Shown: piece by piece, positions 16,053 to 25,511 of the stretch
Numbering within the stretch: position 1 is the stretch's first letter
Layout: each line of letters begins with the position of its first letter
Origin: Rarobacter faecitabidus
Lineage (GTDB): Bacteria > Actinomycetota > Actinomycetes > Actinomycetales > Cellulomonadaceae
Length of the DNA: 64,000 nt
Assembly (NCBI RefSeq): GCF_006716265.1
Contig: NZ_VFOS01000001.1
Span: 868,001-932,000 of the forward strand
Direction: 5' to 3'
Notes under the pieces: model-generated
What the model saw: the letters and a program-made list of their open reading frames with translations, nothing else
What the model was told of the DNA's origin: nothing
The model's database searches: none
Position numbers and translations under genes: made by a program

Positions 16053-18845
16053 ATGAATCTGCCCACAGACACGCTCACACCTGCGGATATCGGATCTGAA
16101 CCCGATCCGCGCATCGCCGGTGCCTTCGCGCTGGATGTGACCGAAGTCATGGCGGCGTTGGACTCGTCCACTGCGGGACTCGCCAAGGTCGAAGCCGAAC
16201 GCAGGCTGACGGCCGGCCGAAACGAGATCCCAGCCCCGAAGCCGCAGCCCGCCTGGCGGCTGTTCCTCAAGCACTTCGACGACGTACTGATCTACATCCT
16301 GCTCGCGGCCGGAGTCCTCAAGGCGATCATGGGCGACTGGGTGGATGCCTCGGTCGTCCTCGCCGTGGCCATCATCAATGCCATCATCGGGTTCGTCCAA
16401 GAAGGTAAGGCCGCATCGGCGCTCGACGCGATCCGCGGAATGATGACCGTGGGCGCGCAGGTGCAGCGCGACGGCCAGTGGGAATCCATCGATGCGGCTG
16501 AACTCGTCCCCGGTGACATCGTGCGCGTCGGGGCGGGCGATCGCGTTCCGGCCGACATTAGGCTCGTGGACGAGGCCAATCTTCGCGTCGATGAAGCGGC
16601 GCTCACGGGGGAATCGGTTGCCGCCGAGAAGTCATCTGACCCGGTCGACGCTGACGCGGGGGTGGGCGATCGCGACTCGATGATCTTCTCCGGCACGATC
16701 GTCGCGGCTGGACAAGGTGTCGGGGTGGTGACGGAGACGGGTGCGAGCACCCAGATCGGCCGCATCCAGTCTATGGTCGCGCAGGCCGGCGGAGAGTCGC
16801 TCGAAACCCCGCTGGGCCGCCAGCTCGCCGCGTTCGGCAAGCTGCTGTCGATCATCATCCTGATCGTCGCCGCCGTCCAGCTGATCGTGGGGCGACTGGT
16901 CCATGACTTTCCCCGCGAGGACCTGATCTCCGCGGCCATCGGCTTCGCGGTGGCGGCGATTCCCGAGGGCCTGCCGGCGCTCGTCACCATCACCCTCGCG
17001 CTCGGCGTGCAGCAGATGGCGCGCCGCAAGGCGATCACGCGCAACCTGCCATCGGTCGAGACGCTCGGCGCCGTCACGACGATCTGCTCCGACAAGACGG
17101 GAACGCTCACCAAGAACGAGATGACGGTCCGCGCCATCGAGGTCGCGGGCGCGAGCTACGACGTGAGCGGAACCGGGTACGACCCGGCCGGGGCCATCAC
17201 CATAGACGGGGCCGAGGCCGTGGGCGATCAGCTCACCGAGGCGATCGCCACGTTCGCGCTCTGCAACGACGCGATCGTCCGCGAAGTCGCCGTGGACGGC
17301 GGACAGCCGCGCTGGACCCTGATAGGCGAGCCGACCGAGGGCGCCGTCGCCGCGCTCGCGCTGAAGGCGGGCATTGACCTCGCCGGCGAGCGCGTCGCGA
17401 CGTTCCCGTTCTCCTCCGAGCATAAGTACATGGCGGTCATCGTCCGCGATGCCCCTGTCCTTACGCCATCCGGGAACGGGGCCCGGCTGCTCGTCAAGGG
17501 CGCGCCGGACCGAGTGCTGGACCGCTGCGTCACGCAACGCGGGGCAGGCGGCGCCGCGGAACCGCTCGATGCCGAGCGCTGGACGGCGGTCATCGACCAC
17601 CTCAGCGGCCAGGGCCTTCGCGTCCTCGCCGCTGCCAGCCGACCGGCCGATCAGGGGGAGGACGAGGTCTCCGCCGACACGATCGGAACCGAGCTCACGC
17701 TGATCGGCATCATCGGGATCGTGGACCCCCCGCGTCCGGAAGCAATAGCGGCGATCAAGACGTGCCACGAGGCGGGAATCGCCGTCAAGATGATCACCGG
17801 CGACCACGTCGGTACGGCCCGCGCGATCGCCGAGGAGATGGGGATCGTCGGCAGCGACGACGCCGTGCAGGTCCTCACGGGGGCCGAGCTCGAGGCGATG
17901 CCCCAGGGCCGGCTGGAGAAACTTGCACCGCAGGTCGACGTGTATGCCCGAACCAGTCCCGAGCACAAGATCCGCATCGTGCGAGCACTGCAGGCCGGTG
18001 GTCAGGTCGTCTCGATGACGGGTGACGGCGTCAACGATGCCCCAGCGCTCACGCGCGCAGATGTCGGTGTCGCCATGGGAATCAAGGGCACCGAGGCCAC
18101 CAAGGAGGCCGCGGATATTGTCCTCGCGGACGACAATTTCGCGACCATCGAAGGTGCCGTCGAGGAAGGCCGGCGGATCTACGACAACATCCTGAAGTCG
18201 GTTCTGTTCCTTCTTCCGACCAATGGCGCACAGGCACTCGTGATGCTCATCGCCGTGCTGATGGGCTGGGCGCTGCCCCTCGATCCCGTCCAGATCCTGT
18301 GGGTGAACATGGTCACCGCCGTGACGCTCTCGCTCACGCTCGCGTACGAGCCAGCCGAGGATGGCATCATGGCTCGCCCGCCCCGCAAGGTCGGGGGATC
18401 GCTGGTCGATGGCCGGGCCATGCGCCAGATCGCCTTCGTGTCGGTTCTGATTGGAGCCGCCACGCTGGCCGCGTTCAAGCTCGCGACCGATGCCGGCCTG
18501 GACAACGCCGTGGCCCAGACCGTCGCCGTCAACACGCTGACGTTCGGCCAGGTCGCCTACCTGTTCAACTGCCGATACCGCTACGCCAGCTCGATCAGGC
18601 TGTCGGTGTTCGAGGGCAACCGGGTGCTGTGGATCTCACTTGGGGCACTCATAGCGCTGCAGTTGGTCTTCATCTACTTCCCGCCGATGCACACCCTCTT
18701 CCACTCGTCCGCCCTCGGCGTGCGCGGCTGGGTCTCGCCGCTCATCGCGGCTATAGGCATCTTCCTCGCAGTAGAGGTGTGGAAGGCGCTCGGCCGCTTG
18801 ACGCAGCGCCGAAGCATCGCGTCGCGCGCTACGGCAGGCTCATGA
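16053..18845 (+). CDS. P-type cation-transporting ATPase (P2-like)
   Basis: 930 residues, full-length P-type pump. N-terminal cation ATPase domain, TGES-type loop [11 protein letters not shown], phosphorylation site CSDKTGTLT with D347, hinge [12 protein letters not shown], and about ten membrane helices. The M4 sequence [12 protein letters not shown] is the form seen in Ca2+ and Na+/K+-like pumps rather than in heavy-metal pumps, and there is no N-terminal metal-binding CXXC domain. The M6 sequence [18 protein letters not shown] is typical of bacterial P2-like pumps of unsettled ion specificity. The ATG at 16053 is preceded by GGAAGG. The kinase gene follows after 12 nt. Confidence 0.9.
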   Translation: MNLPTDTLTPADIGSEPDPRIAGAFALDVTEVMAALDSSTAGLAKVEAERRLTAGRNEIPAPKPQPAWRLFLKHFDDVLIYILLAAGVLKAIMGDWVDASVVLAVAIINAIIGFVQEGKAASALDAIRGMMTVGAQVQRDGQWESIDAAELVPGDIVRVGAGDRVPADIRLVDEANLRVDEAALTGESVAAEKSSDPVDADAGVGDRDSMIFSGTIVAAGQGVGVVTETGASTQIGRIQSMVAQAGGESLETPLGRQLAAFGKLLSIIILIVAAVQLIVGRLVHDFPREDLISAAIGFAVAAIPEGLPALVTITLALGVQQMARRKAITRNLPSVETLGAVTTICSDKTGTLTKNEMTVRAIEVAGASYDVSGTGYDPAGAITIDGAEAVGDQLTEAIATFALCNDAIVREVAVDGGQPRWTLIGEPTEGAVAALALKAGIDLAGERVATFPFSSEHKYMAVIVRDAPVLTPSGNGARLLVKGAPDRVLDRCVTQRGAGGAAEPLDAERWTAVIDHLSGQGLRVLAAASRPADQGEDEVSADTIGTELTLIGIIGIVDPPRPEAIAAIKTCHEAGIAVKMITGDHVGTARAIAEEMGIVGSDDAVQVLTGAELEAMPQGRLEKLAPQVDVYARTSPEHKIRIVRALQAGGQVVSMTGDGVNDAPALTRADVGVAMGIKGTEATKEAADIVLADDNFATIEGAVEEGRRIYDNILKSVLFLLPTNGAQALVMLIAVLMGWALPLDPVQILWVNMVTAVTLSLTLAYEPAEDGIMARPPRKVGGSLVDGRAMRQIAFVSVLIGAATLAAFKLATDAGLDNAVAQTVAVNTLTFGQVAYLFNCRYRYASSIRLSVFEGNRVLWISLGALIALQLVFIYFPPMHTLFHSSALGVRGWVSPLIAAIGIFLAVEVWKALGRLTQRRSIASRATAGS

Positions 18846-18857
18846 CAGGGGAGTGAA

Positions 18858-19589
18858 TTGACGGAACTCGAATCTGCCGCCCCGGAATTCGCCAGGATTG
18901 TCGCCTCCGTCCACGCGGCGGCGCGTCACCGTTCGACCCGTGGCGGCCGCGATCCGGCCACGCCAGTGCTCGTCGCGCTCGTCGGCGCCCCGGGCGCCGG
19001 GAAGTCTTACGTGAGCGCGGCGCTGGGTGAGTGCCTGCAGCAGTTCGCGGAACTCGGCGAGACCGCCTGCATGGCGATGGACGGGTACCACCTGTCGAAC
19101 AGTGCGCTCGATTCCCTCGGCCTGCGTTCCAAGAAGGGCGCCCCCGAAACGTTCGATCCCGCCGGCCTGGCGTCGCTGCTCCGCCGCGTACGATCCGGGG
19201 AACCGGGCACCATCTACGCTCCGGATTACGATCGTGACCTGCACGAGCCGGTAGCGGCCCGGTTCGCGATTCCGCCGGGCAGCGGAATTGTCCTCGTCGA
19301 GGGAAACTACCTCCTGCTGGACGGCGGTCGATGGGCGGAGGTTACGCGGGCTTTCGACGTCTCGATCTTCCTCGATGTGCCCGGGGAGTTGCGCCGTGCC
19401 CGGCTTCAGGCGCGGCACGTGTCCTTCGGCCGCACTCCGCAGCAGGCCGCCGATTGGGTTGAGTCCGTAGACGAGCCAAATGCCCTGCTCATCGAGGCGA
19501 GCGCGGTTCGCGCGACGGTCCGGGTCGACGCGGAGGCGCTGGCCGGCGAGTTGCGGCATCTGAGGTGCGCAGGCGACAAAACGGCCTAG
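18858..19589 (+). CDS. P-loop kinase of the uridine kinase / YggC-FrcK type
   Basis: 243 residues. P-loop GAPGAGKS near residues 42-49, then MDGYHLSN (typical of the PRK/uridine kinase/PanK fold), LVEGNYLLLDGG and FLDVPGELRRARLQARH with a lid arginine motif. Members phosphorylate sugars or nucleosides; the substrate here cannot be inferred. Start is TTG at 18858, with GGGGAG 5-6 nt upstream, and it follows the ATPase by 12 nt, so they are likely co-transcribed. A long hairpin at 19635-19671 follows. Confidence 0.75.
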   Translation: MTELESAAPEFARIVASVHAAARHRSTRGGRDPATPVLVALVGAPGAGKSYVSAALGECLQQFAELGETACMAMDGYHLSNSALDSLGLRSKKGAPETFDPAGLASLLRRVRSGEPGTIYAPDYDRDLHEPVAARFAIPPGSGIVLVEGNYLLLDGGRWAEVTRAFDVSIFLDVPGELRRARLQARHVSFGRTPQQAADWVESVDEPNALLIEASAVRATVRVDAEALAGELRHLRCAGDKTA

Positions 19590-19634
19590 AGTAAGGTCGC
19601 CACAGACCAGGATGACCAAGTCGCCGCGCGACGC

Positions 19635-19671
19635 GAAAGGCGCTTCCTCCTGATCGGAGGAAGCGCCTTTC
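19635..19671. terminator. Strong bidirectional hairpin between the kinase gene and the tRNA cluster
   Basis: Perfect 16-bp stem (19635-19650 with 19656-19671) and a 5-nt loop. It lies between the kinase gene (plus) and tRNA-Val (minus), so it can serve both. No clear U-run follows on either strand. Confidence 0.75.
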
Positions 19672-19684
19672 GGAGCAAACTTGC

Positions 19685-19759
19685 TGGTGGGCGATACTGG
19701 GATCGAACCAGTGACCCCTTCCGTGTCAGGGAAGTGCGCTACCGCTGCGCCAATCGCCC
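19685..19759 (-). tRNA. tRNA-Val (GAC)
   Basis: Cloverleaf on the minus strand: acceptor GGGCGAT/ATCGCCC, T-loop GGTTCGATCC, anticodon loop CTGACAC giving anticodon GAC. Discriminator A at 19688 is followed by an encoded CCA (19687-19685). Last of three tRNAs (Gly-Cys-Val) transcribed leftward. Confidence 0.95.
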
Positions 19760-19770
19760 AAGGTCGTGCG

Positions 19771-19841
19771 AGGTGGAGACGGGATTCGAACCCGTGTATA
19801 CGGCTTTGCAGGCCGCTGCCTCGCCTCTCGGCCACTCCACC
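19771..19841 (-). tRNA. tRNA-Cys (GCA)
   Basis: Minus-strand cloverleaf with acceptor GGTGGAG/CTCCACC, T-arm GGGTTCGAATCCC and anticodon GCA in CTGCAAA. The discriminator is T (U73), as expected for tRNA-Cys. CCA is not encoded. Confidence 0.95.
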
Positions 19842-19892
19842 GTGAGACCCTCGCTGGCCAGCGCAGGCGCAAGCCAAGGGAGTGTGCCACCG

Positions 19893-19965
19893 AGCGGACG
19901 ACGGGATTCGAACCCGCGACCCTCACCTTGGCAAGGTGATGCTCTACCAACTGAGCCACGTCCGC
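19893..19965 (-). tRNA. tRNA-Gly (GCC)
   Basis: Minus-strand cloverleaf with acceptor GCGGACG/CGTCCGC, T-arm GGGTTCGAATCCC and anticodon GCC in TTGCCAA. U73 discriminator, CCA not encoded. First tRNA after the promoter at 20009-20039. Confidence 0.95.
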
Positions 19966-20008
19966 ATGCGTTCCGGTCGATCGTTCCCGATCTCGCGGCG
20001 CCTTGGAT

Positions 20009-20039
20009 ACTCTAGCGGATGTTTCGGGCAGTAGTCCAA
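20009..20039 (-). promoter_or_regulatory. Probable promoter of the Gly-Cys-Val tRNA cluster
   Basis: On the minus strand TTGGAC (20039-20034) and TAGAGT (20014-20009) with a 19-nt spacer. Transcription would start around 20002, about 37 nt before tRNA-Gly. The spacer is long, so the -35 is less certain than the -10. Confidence 0.5.
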
Positions 20040-20097
20040 TTGGCCCTTCAAGGGGTGTCCGCACCCTGGAAATATCAACGAAAGGTAACCTTGGAAC

Positions 20098-21210
20098 GTG
20101 CCTGATCAGCCTCATTACGACGCGGGATACGCCGTCTGTGACGGCGAGCGCCTGTGCTGCGTGGTGCGTAGCGAGGACGTCGGCGCGCACCCTGAACTAC
20201 TGGCGCACGGCACCTGGTTCGTGGTTGCCACGTTCGAGGGTCGGATCACGGGATGGCAGTTCGCCCACAGTGCGCCGGACGATGGCCAATCCGCTCCCCG
20301 CGAGCGCCATGCGGCCAACTGGCGAGGCCCAACCGCGGCGACGTGGCAATCGTCCATGTCGCGGGAACGGTACCGGCATGCGGTCGAGCAGGTGCGTGCC
20401 CGCATTCGGGTGGGGGAGGTCTATCAGGCAAACATCTGCCGAATACTGAGCGCGCCGCTGGGAACCGATAGTGAGCCGAATGCGGCTGCTCTGGCGGAGA
20501 TCCTGGCAGGCGGCAACCCGGCCCCGTTCGCTAGCCATATTCACGTTCCCGCTGGATTGACCGGCGTTGATGGTGATTCGATCGCGCCCATTTGGGTTGT
20601 CTCGGCTTCGCCTGAGCTATACCTGAGCGTCTCTGATGGCGAGATTCGTTCCATGCCCATCAAGGGCACTGCAGCCGATGCGAGCGGGCTGAGCGAGAAG
20701 GATCGCGCCGAGAACGTCATGATCACGGACCTGGTGCGCAACGACCTGCAGCGCGTGAGCGTGCCCGGTTCCATAGCCGTCGAACCGATCCTCGACATCG
20801 AACAGCACCCGGGGCTGGTGCACCTCGTATCCACCGTTCGCGGGACTCTGGCCCGGGCCGAGCCGGACTGGGCCAGCATCTTCGCCGCGACCTTTCCGCC
20901 CGGATCGGTGTCGGGTGCCCCCAAGGAAGCGGCCCTTACGATCATCCGGAAGTTGGAATCCGCGCAGCGCGGCCCCTACTGTGGCGGCCTTGGGATCGTG
21001 CGGAGTCATCCCGGGCGAAGTGTGCTGGCCGTCGGAATACGTTCCTTCTGGTGGGAACCGGGGGAGGAAGCGGGAACGCTTAGGTTTGGAACGGGCGCCG
21101 GCATCACGTATGACTCCGATCCGGAGTCGGAATGGCAGGAAACCGAACTGAAGGCCGCGCGGCTCGTGGCGCTCGCCTCTGCCCACGGCGACCAGGAGGC
21201 GGCGTCGTGA
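20098..21210 (+). CDS. pabB: PabB, aminodeoxychorismate synthase component I
   Basis: 370-residue chorismate-binding enzyme. It makes 4-amino-4-deoxychorismate for folate, using ammonia from a PabA-type amidotransferase not found in this window. PIKGTAAD with K189 is diagnostic: PabB has Lys there (forming a covalent intermediate) where TrpE has Ala. Other family blocks are GEVYQANICR, DLVRNDLQRV, FPPGSVSGAPKEAA and GAGITYDSDPESEW. The N-terminal domain is short. The GTG start has TAACCT at exactly -12 to -7, so transcription probably begins at the start codon. pabC follows after 25 nt. Confidence 0.88.
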   Translation: MPDQPHYDAGYAVCDGERLCCVVRSEDVGAHPELLAHGTWFVVATFEGRITGWQFAHSAPDDGQSAPRERHAANWRGPTAATWQSSMSRERYRHAVEQVRARIRVGEVYQANICRILSAPLGTDSEPNAAALAEILAGGNPAPFASHIHVPAGLTGVDGDSIAPIWVVSASPELYLSVSDGEIRSMPIKGTAADASGLSEKDRAENVMITDLVRNDLQRVSVPGSIAVEPILDIEQHPGLVHLVSTVRGTLARAEPDWASIFAATFPPGSVSGAPKEAALTIIRKLESAQRGPYCGGLGIVRSHPGRSVLAVGIRSFWWEPGEEAGTLRFGTGAGITYDSDPESEWQETELKAARLVALASAHGDQEAAS

Positions 21211-21235
21211 ATGCCATAGCGGGAGAGGAATGCCC

Positions 21236-22129
21236 ATGGTTGATCGAGTGATGTACGCAACCTGGATCGACGGTGTAGTCCAAATGGGCCCGGCCTCGGT
21301 CAGCACGGCTGACCATGCATTCCTGCTGGGCGACGGCGTGTTCGAAACGTTCCTCTGGCGCGGTGGCCGCGTGGTGGGGTTCGATGACCATCTCGAAAGA
21401 TTGATGGAGTCGCTCGAACGGCTCGGGATCCTTGTCCCACCGAATGGTGAACTCGAACGATCCGTTGCTGAGGTGGCGATCTACCTAGCGGATCGACTGG
21501 ACCCGTCGCATCCGCTCAGAGTCCGGATCACCGTATCGTCCGGCGACGGACCTAGCGGTCTGGCGCGGGGAGGGCGACCGGTGCTCTGTGTCAGTGCCAT
21601 GCCGCTGCCTAGAGGTTCCGGCGATCCGGTCAGGGCGAGCATCGCCCCGTGGCCGCGCAATGAGTGGGGCGCATTGGCCGGAATCAAGTCCGTGTCCAAG
21701 GGCGAGGACATTATTGCCGCCCGCGAGGTTCGCGGCAGTGGTGCGAATGAGGCGATCTGGCTCAACACCAGGGGAGACCTGTGCGAAACGGCAACGGCCA
21801 ACGTGTATGTGGTGCAGGCCGATCGCATAGTCACCCCGAATCTGGCATCCGGCTGCCTTCCCGGAATCGCCCGCAAGCTGTTGCTACAACATGCTCCCGC
21901 GTCGAAAATTCCGTTGGTCGAGGAGCGCGTTCCCGGTGACATCCTCGATCGCGTGCGGTCCGGAACCGCCGGACTGCTCCTCAGCAGCGCGGTGCGTGGC
22001 GTCGTGCAAGTCGACGAACTGGACGGAGTTGTACTGAGCCGCTTGCCGCTGGGGAAAAGGCTGCAAGAACTGTGGCAGCAAATTGTGGGCGATCATTCGC
22101 GCGTCGTGGCCCTCCGCGCGCGGGATTAG
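21236..22129 (+). CDS. pabC: PabC, aminodeoxychorismate lyase (class IV aminotransferase fold)
   Basis: 297 residues of PLP fold-type IV. Releases 4-aminobenzoate and pyruvate from aminodeoxychorismate, which fits its place after pabB. Blocks: FLLGDGVFETFLWRGG, the Lys-containing AGIKSVSKGED (PLP lysine region), NEAIWLNTRGDLCETATANVYVV and the C-terminal LLLSSAVRGVVQV. The start at ATG 21236 was chosen because GGGAGAGG (21221-21228) is 7 nt away, against 1 nt from the ATG at 21230. Branched-chain or D-amino-acid transaminases share the fold, so context carries part of the call. Confidence 0.82.
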   Translation: MVDRVMYATWIDGVVQMGPASVSTADHAFLLGDGVFETFLWRGGRVVGFDDHLERLMESLERLGILVPPNGELERSVAEVAIYLADRLDPSHPLRVRITVSSGDGPSGLARGGRPVLCVSAMPLPRGSGDPVRASIAPWPRNEWGALAGIKSVSKGEDIIAAREVRGSGANEAIWLNTRGDLCETATANVYVVQADRIVTPNLASGCLPGIARKLLLQHAPASKIPLVEERVPGDILDRVRSGTAGLLLSSAVRGVVQVDELDGVVLSRLPLGKRLQELWQQIVGDHSRVVALRARD

Positions 22130-22181
22130 CGTTCGGCGTGGTGAACGGCTACGATGTTGCACCGTTGCACAACAACGATTG

Positions 22182-22253
22182 GGGCGATTGGCGCAGTGGT
22201 AGCGCGCTTCGTTCACACCGAAGAGGTCACTGGTTCGAACCCAGTATCGCCCA
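22182..22253 (+). tRNA. tRNA-Val (CAC)
   Basis: Plus-strand cloverleaf: acceptor GGGCGAT/ATCGCCC, D-arm GGCGCAGTGGTAGCGC, anticodon CAC in GTTCACA, T-arm CTGGTTCGAACCCAG. Discriminator A at 22253, CCA not encoded. The acceptor stem matches tRNA-Val (GAC) at 19685. A candidate -10, TACGAT, lies at 22150-22155. Confidence 0.95.
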
Positions 22254-22270
22254 CCCTCAATTCAATGCTT

Positions 22271-22301
22271 GCACCCCCTGCTACCTCAGGGGGTGCTTTT
22301 T
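22271..22301 (+). terminator. Rho-independent terminator after tRNA-Val (CAC)
   Basis: Perfect 10-bp stem GCACCCCCTG / CAGGGGGTGC, 6-nt loop, followed by TTTTT (22297-22301). One of the few terminators here with a true U-run. Confidence 0.93.
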
Positions 22302-22432
22302 CTATGGACAGTGGACAAGCCTCAGTAGTTGATTACCAAAATTCCCCAGGGACCCTTCCGGAACGCGCAACTTGCAGGCATGCTTTGTCAGAGGGCAGGT
22401 TTACGGTCGTCGCAACGGCGGAAGGAGCCCTG

Positions 22433-22858
22433 ATGGAAGACGAAGTGCGGGTCAGAGGAATCGATTTTCACCTCGATGAAGAGACGGACCAACCCTCAGG
22501 TAGCCACCTGGGACCGACGGATTTCACGGCATTCGTGGATGAGTCCGGTTCTGGCTGGACGGTCACAGGGCTATCGCCCAATGGGGACGTCGTAACGTAC
22601 AGAATTGTCGTGATGCCGGAGGCTGTGGGTCGCCAGCGAACACAGGCCGCGTGCTACGTCGATGACGAGATCGCCGACCCCATCCACCCGCACGGGGGAG
22701 CTAGTACCTCGGTGTGCCAGTGGTATCAGTGGATACGGGCTCAGGACGCCGCGGGCAACGCAGCAACCTGGGAACGCGCAGGCGTCCACCAGGGCGGCGA
22801 GGTGCCGCGCAACCAGTCGACCGGCGAGACCGAGATACGAGAAGGCGGAGCCGACTAA
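22433..22858 (+). CDS. Hypothetical protein
   Basis: 141 residues, family not recognised. No signal peptide, membrane segment or clear domain; composition is acidic and polar with Cys in AACYVDD and TSVCQWYQW. The ATG at 22433 has GGAAGGAG at 22420-22427. The frame is open upstream through the terminator and tRNA-Val, which shows only absence of stops; an ATG at 22304 right after the terminator would add 43 residues but lacks a good ribosome site. The 3' end overlaps the convergent rarD-like gene by 4 nt. Confidence 0.6.
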   Translation: MEDEVRVRGIDFHLDEETDQPSGSHLGPTDFTAFVDESGSGWTVTGLSPNGDVVTYRIVVMPEAVGRQRTQAACYVDDEIADPIHPHGGASTSVCQWYQWIRAQDAAGNAATWERAGVHQGGEVPRNQSTGETEIREGGAD

Positions 22859-23805
22859 GTCTTCCCTGTTCGGACTGCCTCCGGCTGAGCGCGGAGCGAT
22901 CGGTAGAGGTCAATGGTGAGGACGATGAGCGCCAGCCATACGATGGCCGTGCCGATCCAGCGCGCGGTGGCCATCGGCTCGTGGAAAACTAGGACGCCGA
23001 TGAGCAACTGCATAACCGGCGTGATGTATTGCAATAGCCCCATCACGCTGAGCGGCAACCCGCGGGCGGCCCACGCGAAGCAGTACAGCGGCAACACCGT
23101 CAGTGGTCCGGACCCGATCAGCAGCAGCAGATGGGCCCACACGGCGACGTCATTGCCGGAGCTGTAGTCCTGCCACGATGCCGCACCGTGGGCCACTAGC
23201 CAGCCGTAGTAGACCAGGAGTACGGGCGTAATGACCGCGGTTTCGATAGCCATGCCCGACAACGGCGCCACGCGTGAAGCGACATCCTTCTTCGCCAGGG
23301 AGTAGAGCCCGAACGACAGCGCAAGCACGAGCGAAACCCACGGCAAGCGGCCCATGCCGATGACGAGCACGACTATCGCGACGAGGCCGAGTGCCACGGC
23401 GCACGCGCGTAGCCTCGTGAGGCGCTCGCCCAGGACGACTCGTCCCAGGGCCACCGTCACGAGCGGATTGATGAAATACCCGAGAGCCGCATCGACCGTA
23501 TGGCCGGATTGCACCGCGTACACGTACACGGTCCAGTTCACGGCTATGAGTCCGCCAGCGATCGCAAGGCGCCACACGGCACTGCGATCGCGCACCGTCG
23601 CCTTGAAAGCTCGCCATTGCTTCAGCAGGAGGATCGCGGCGATGCACGTCAACATTCCCCACCACGCGCGGTGCACGATGACCTCGAATGCGCCAGCTGG
23701 ATTCAGCAGATGAAAATACAGCGGGAACACGCCCCACAGCACGTAACTGCCTGCACCCGCTAGCAAAGCCGACGAATTGGAGGTCGAGACTTGAGGACTG
23801 GGCAC
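22855..23805 (-). CDS. rarD: EamA-family RarD-like permease
   Basis: 316-residue membrane protein with ten predicted helices in two EamA repeats. RarD features are seen: YVLWGVFPLYFHLL at the N-terminus, HRAWWG, NWTVYVYAV, ALGYFINPLV and FEEM-like region replaced by PLYCFAWAARGLPLSVMGLLQYI near the C-terminus. RarD is annotated as a chloramphenicol-sensitivity protein but its substrate is unknown. Start: the GTG at 23805 has TACGTT at -12 to -7 on the minus strand (leaderless pattern); an ATG at 23829 would add 8 residues. The 249 nt up to the divergent HesB gene hold no other gene that I can see. Confidence 0.85.
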   Translation of the reverse strand: MPSPQVSTSNSSALLAGAGSYVLWGVFPLYFHLLNPAGAFEVIVHRAWWGMLTCIAAILLLKQWRAFKATVRDRSAVWRLAIAGGLIAVNWTVYVYAVQSGHTVDAALGYFINPLVTVALGRVVLGERLTRLRACAVALGLVAIVVLVIGMGRLPWVSLVLALSFGLYSLAKKDVASRVAPLSGMAIETAVITPVLLVYYGWLVAHGAASWQDYSSGNDVAVWAHLLLLIGSGPLTVLPLYCFAWAARGLPLSVMGLLQYITPVMQLLIGVLVFHEPMATARWIGTAIVWLALIVLTIDLYRSLRAQPEAVRTGKT

Positions 23806-24054
23806 AATGCGAACGTAGCAGGGCCACATTTCTCGCGTGTGTCGGCGGGACGGCGCCTCGTGGACGATTTCACCAGCGGCCGTTCCAACCGCGGGCGACG
23901 GTGGGCGTAGTGTGGAATGCATCACGTAGCGCCGCGGGAATAGCCTTCCGGGAATCAGCGTTGGCACACTTGTAGATGGAAGGTCGCCGGTTCGCGCAAT
24001 GCGAAGGCGGCGGCAGCAGGCACAACAGTGCCGAGTGAACCTATGGAGCACATG

Positions 24055-24405
24055 ATGAGCGAGACCACAGACATTGCAACGCATGGCGTTGTCCTCACGG
24101 ACGCCGCGGCGGACAAGATCCGCACGCTGCTCGAGCAGGAGGGTCGCGACGACCTGCGCCTGCGCCTCGCCGTGCAACCGGGCGGTTGCTCCGGCCTGAT
24201 TTACCAGCTCTACTTCGACGAGCGGATCCTCGATGGCGACGCGCTGAAGGACTACGACGGGGTCGAGGTCGTCGTCGACAAGATGTCCGTGCCCTATCTC
24301 GAAGGCGCGACCGTCGACTTCGCCGACTCGATCGAGCGCCAGGGCTTCACCATTGACAACCCCAACGCCGGTGAGAGTTGCGCCTGTGGCGGATCGTTCG
24401 CCTGA
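24055..24405 (+). CDS. erpA: HesB/IscA-family A-type Fe-S carrier (ErpA-like)
   Basis: 116 residues, A-type carrier that receives clusters from the SUF scaffold and delivers them to apoproteins such as respiratory enzymes. The three conserved cysteines are present: QPGGCSGLIYQ and the C-terminal ESCACGGSF. ATG at 24055 chosen because GGAG (24045-24048) lies 6 nt before it; in-frame ATGs at 24043 and 24052 sit too close. It corresponds in position to M. tuberculosis Rv2204c, which also lies near ctaC. A promoter-like TTGGCA...TAGATG stretch lies around 23965-23980 but is unproven. Confidence 0.88.
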   Translation: MSETTDIATHGVVLTDAAADKIRTLLEQEGRDDLRLRLAVQPGGCSGLIYQLYFDERILDGDALKDYDGVEVVVDKMSVPYLEGATVDFADSIERQGFTIDNPNAGESCACGGSFA

Positions 24406-24419
24406 GTCAGGTCAACGCC

Positions 24420-25511
24420 CTACAGATCGATCATGATCCCGCGGAGTGCGCTGACGAGTGCGCTCGCGTCGTCCATGCTCGATGCATGATCGATGGTGAT
24501 CCGCAGGTGGCCGTCGAACGTGGCACCCATCGCGCGCAGCACATGATTCGGCTCGATAGTGCTGGATGAACACGCCGAACCGGTTCCCACCGCCACGCCG
24601 CGTTCGAGAAGCGCTCGTGCCGCGGCCTCGCCGTCGATGTGGGTCAGGGAAACTGCCACAATCGTCGCGACGCGCTCGGTTGCGCCCTGGGCCAGGATGG
24701 CGACGCCCGGTATTGACGGCAATCGGTCACGTAGATAGTCGCTGATCTCCAGAGCCCGGGAGCGCTCGTCCTCGGCACTGCTCAGGAATTCCTCCAGCGC
24801 TACGGCCGCGGTATACGCCCACATGGGGGAGACGCCCCCGGGGAACCACGCGTCGGCATCCTCCGGCCAGGAGGGGCGGAGCCTCACACGAGACCGCGTA
24901 ACCACGAATCCGATGTCGAAACCGCAGCCCCACTCGGAGCCGTCCAGGACGAGAGCGTCCCAGTCGTCGGGTAGGGGGGTTCGCCCCAAGCCCACCGACG
25001 CGTCTAGGAGCACGGGCACTTGCACGTCATGGCTCGCAGAAAGGACGGCAGCCGCGGGCTGGACGGTGCCGAGTTCCACGTTCGCTAGTTCCGCCGTCAC
25101 GACACCGGTGGTTTCCTCGGCAAGCAATCCGCGTAGAGCCTCCACGTCTATGACGCCATCCGAGTCGACGCGAACTTCCGTACGCTGACCGAAGTGATCG
25201 GCGGCGTGCAGCACGGTCGTTCGAGAACTGGCGGACGCGAGGACTCGAGGTGAGAACCGTCCCGCGCGTGCGGCAACCATTGCGCTGAGCCCCGTGTGAA
25301 TCGCCTGCGTAAGCGATGACGTGACGATGACATCCTCGCGACGCGCGTTCGTCGCGCGGGCGACCGCCTCGCGCGCCGCCTCCAGCGCGCGCGCCCCGGC
25401 CCGGCCAGAATCGCGGTGCGGATTTCCCCACGCGCTGGCCATGGCGCGTTGCAACGCCACGCGGGCGACCTCACGTGGACGAGCGGCGCCGGCGGCATCG
25501 AGAAAGTGCAT
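24420..25511 (-). CDS. Class V aminotransferase-fold protein, cysteine-desulfurase-like but lacking the PLP lysine
   Basis: 363 residues, NifS/IscS-like along its whole length: FLDAAGAARP at the N-terminus, GNPHRDSGRAGARALEAARE, EDVIVTSSLTQAIHTGL, TAELANVELGT, LLDASVGLG (PLP-ring Asp) and GVAVGTGSACSSS (active Cys). At the place where desulfurases have the Schiff-base lysine (S-x-H-K-x-x-G-P-x-G) this protein reads LVLDGSEWGCGFDIGF, with no Lys in the stretch. It may be catalytically dead, use another residue or serve a structural or regulatory role. TACCTT lies at -12 to -7 of the ATG on the minus strand, so the mRNA may be leaderless. Convergent with erpA, 14 nt apart. Confidence 0.75.
   Translation of the reverse strand: MHFLDAAGAARPREVARVALQRAMASAWGNPHRDSGRAGARALEAAREAVARATNARREDVIVTSSLTQAIHTGLSAMVAARAGRFSPRVLASASSRTTVLHAADHFGQRTEVRVDSDGVIDVEALRGLLAEETTGVVTAELANVELGTVQPAAAVLSASHDVQVPVLLDASVGLGRTPLPDDWDALVLDGSEWGCGFDIGFVVTRSRVRLRPSWPEDADAWFPGGVSPMWAYTAAVALEEFLSSAEDERSRALEISDYLRDRLPSIPGVAILAQGATERVATIVAVSLTHIDGEAAARALLERGVAVGTGSACSSSTIEPNHVLRAMGATFDGHLRITIDHASSMDDASALVSALRGIMIDL

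Noticed and set aside
22182-22858. tRNA-Val (CAC) as an integration site of a genomic island
   Set aside because: No integrase gene, no duplicated tRNA 3' end was seen downstream, and the terminator directly after the tRNA is intact. The neighbouring hypothetical gene alone is not evidence.
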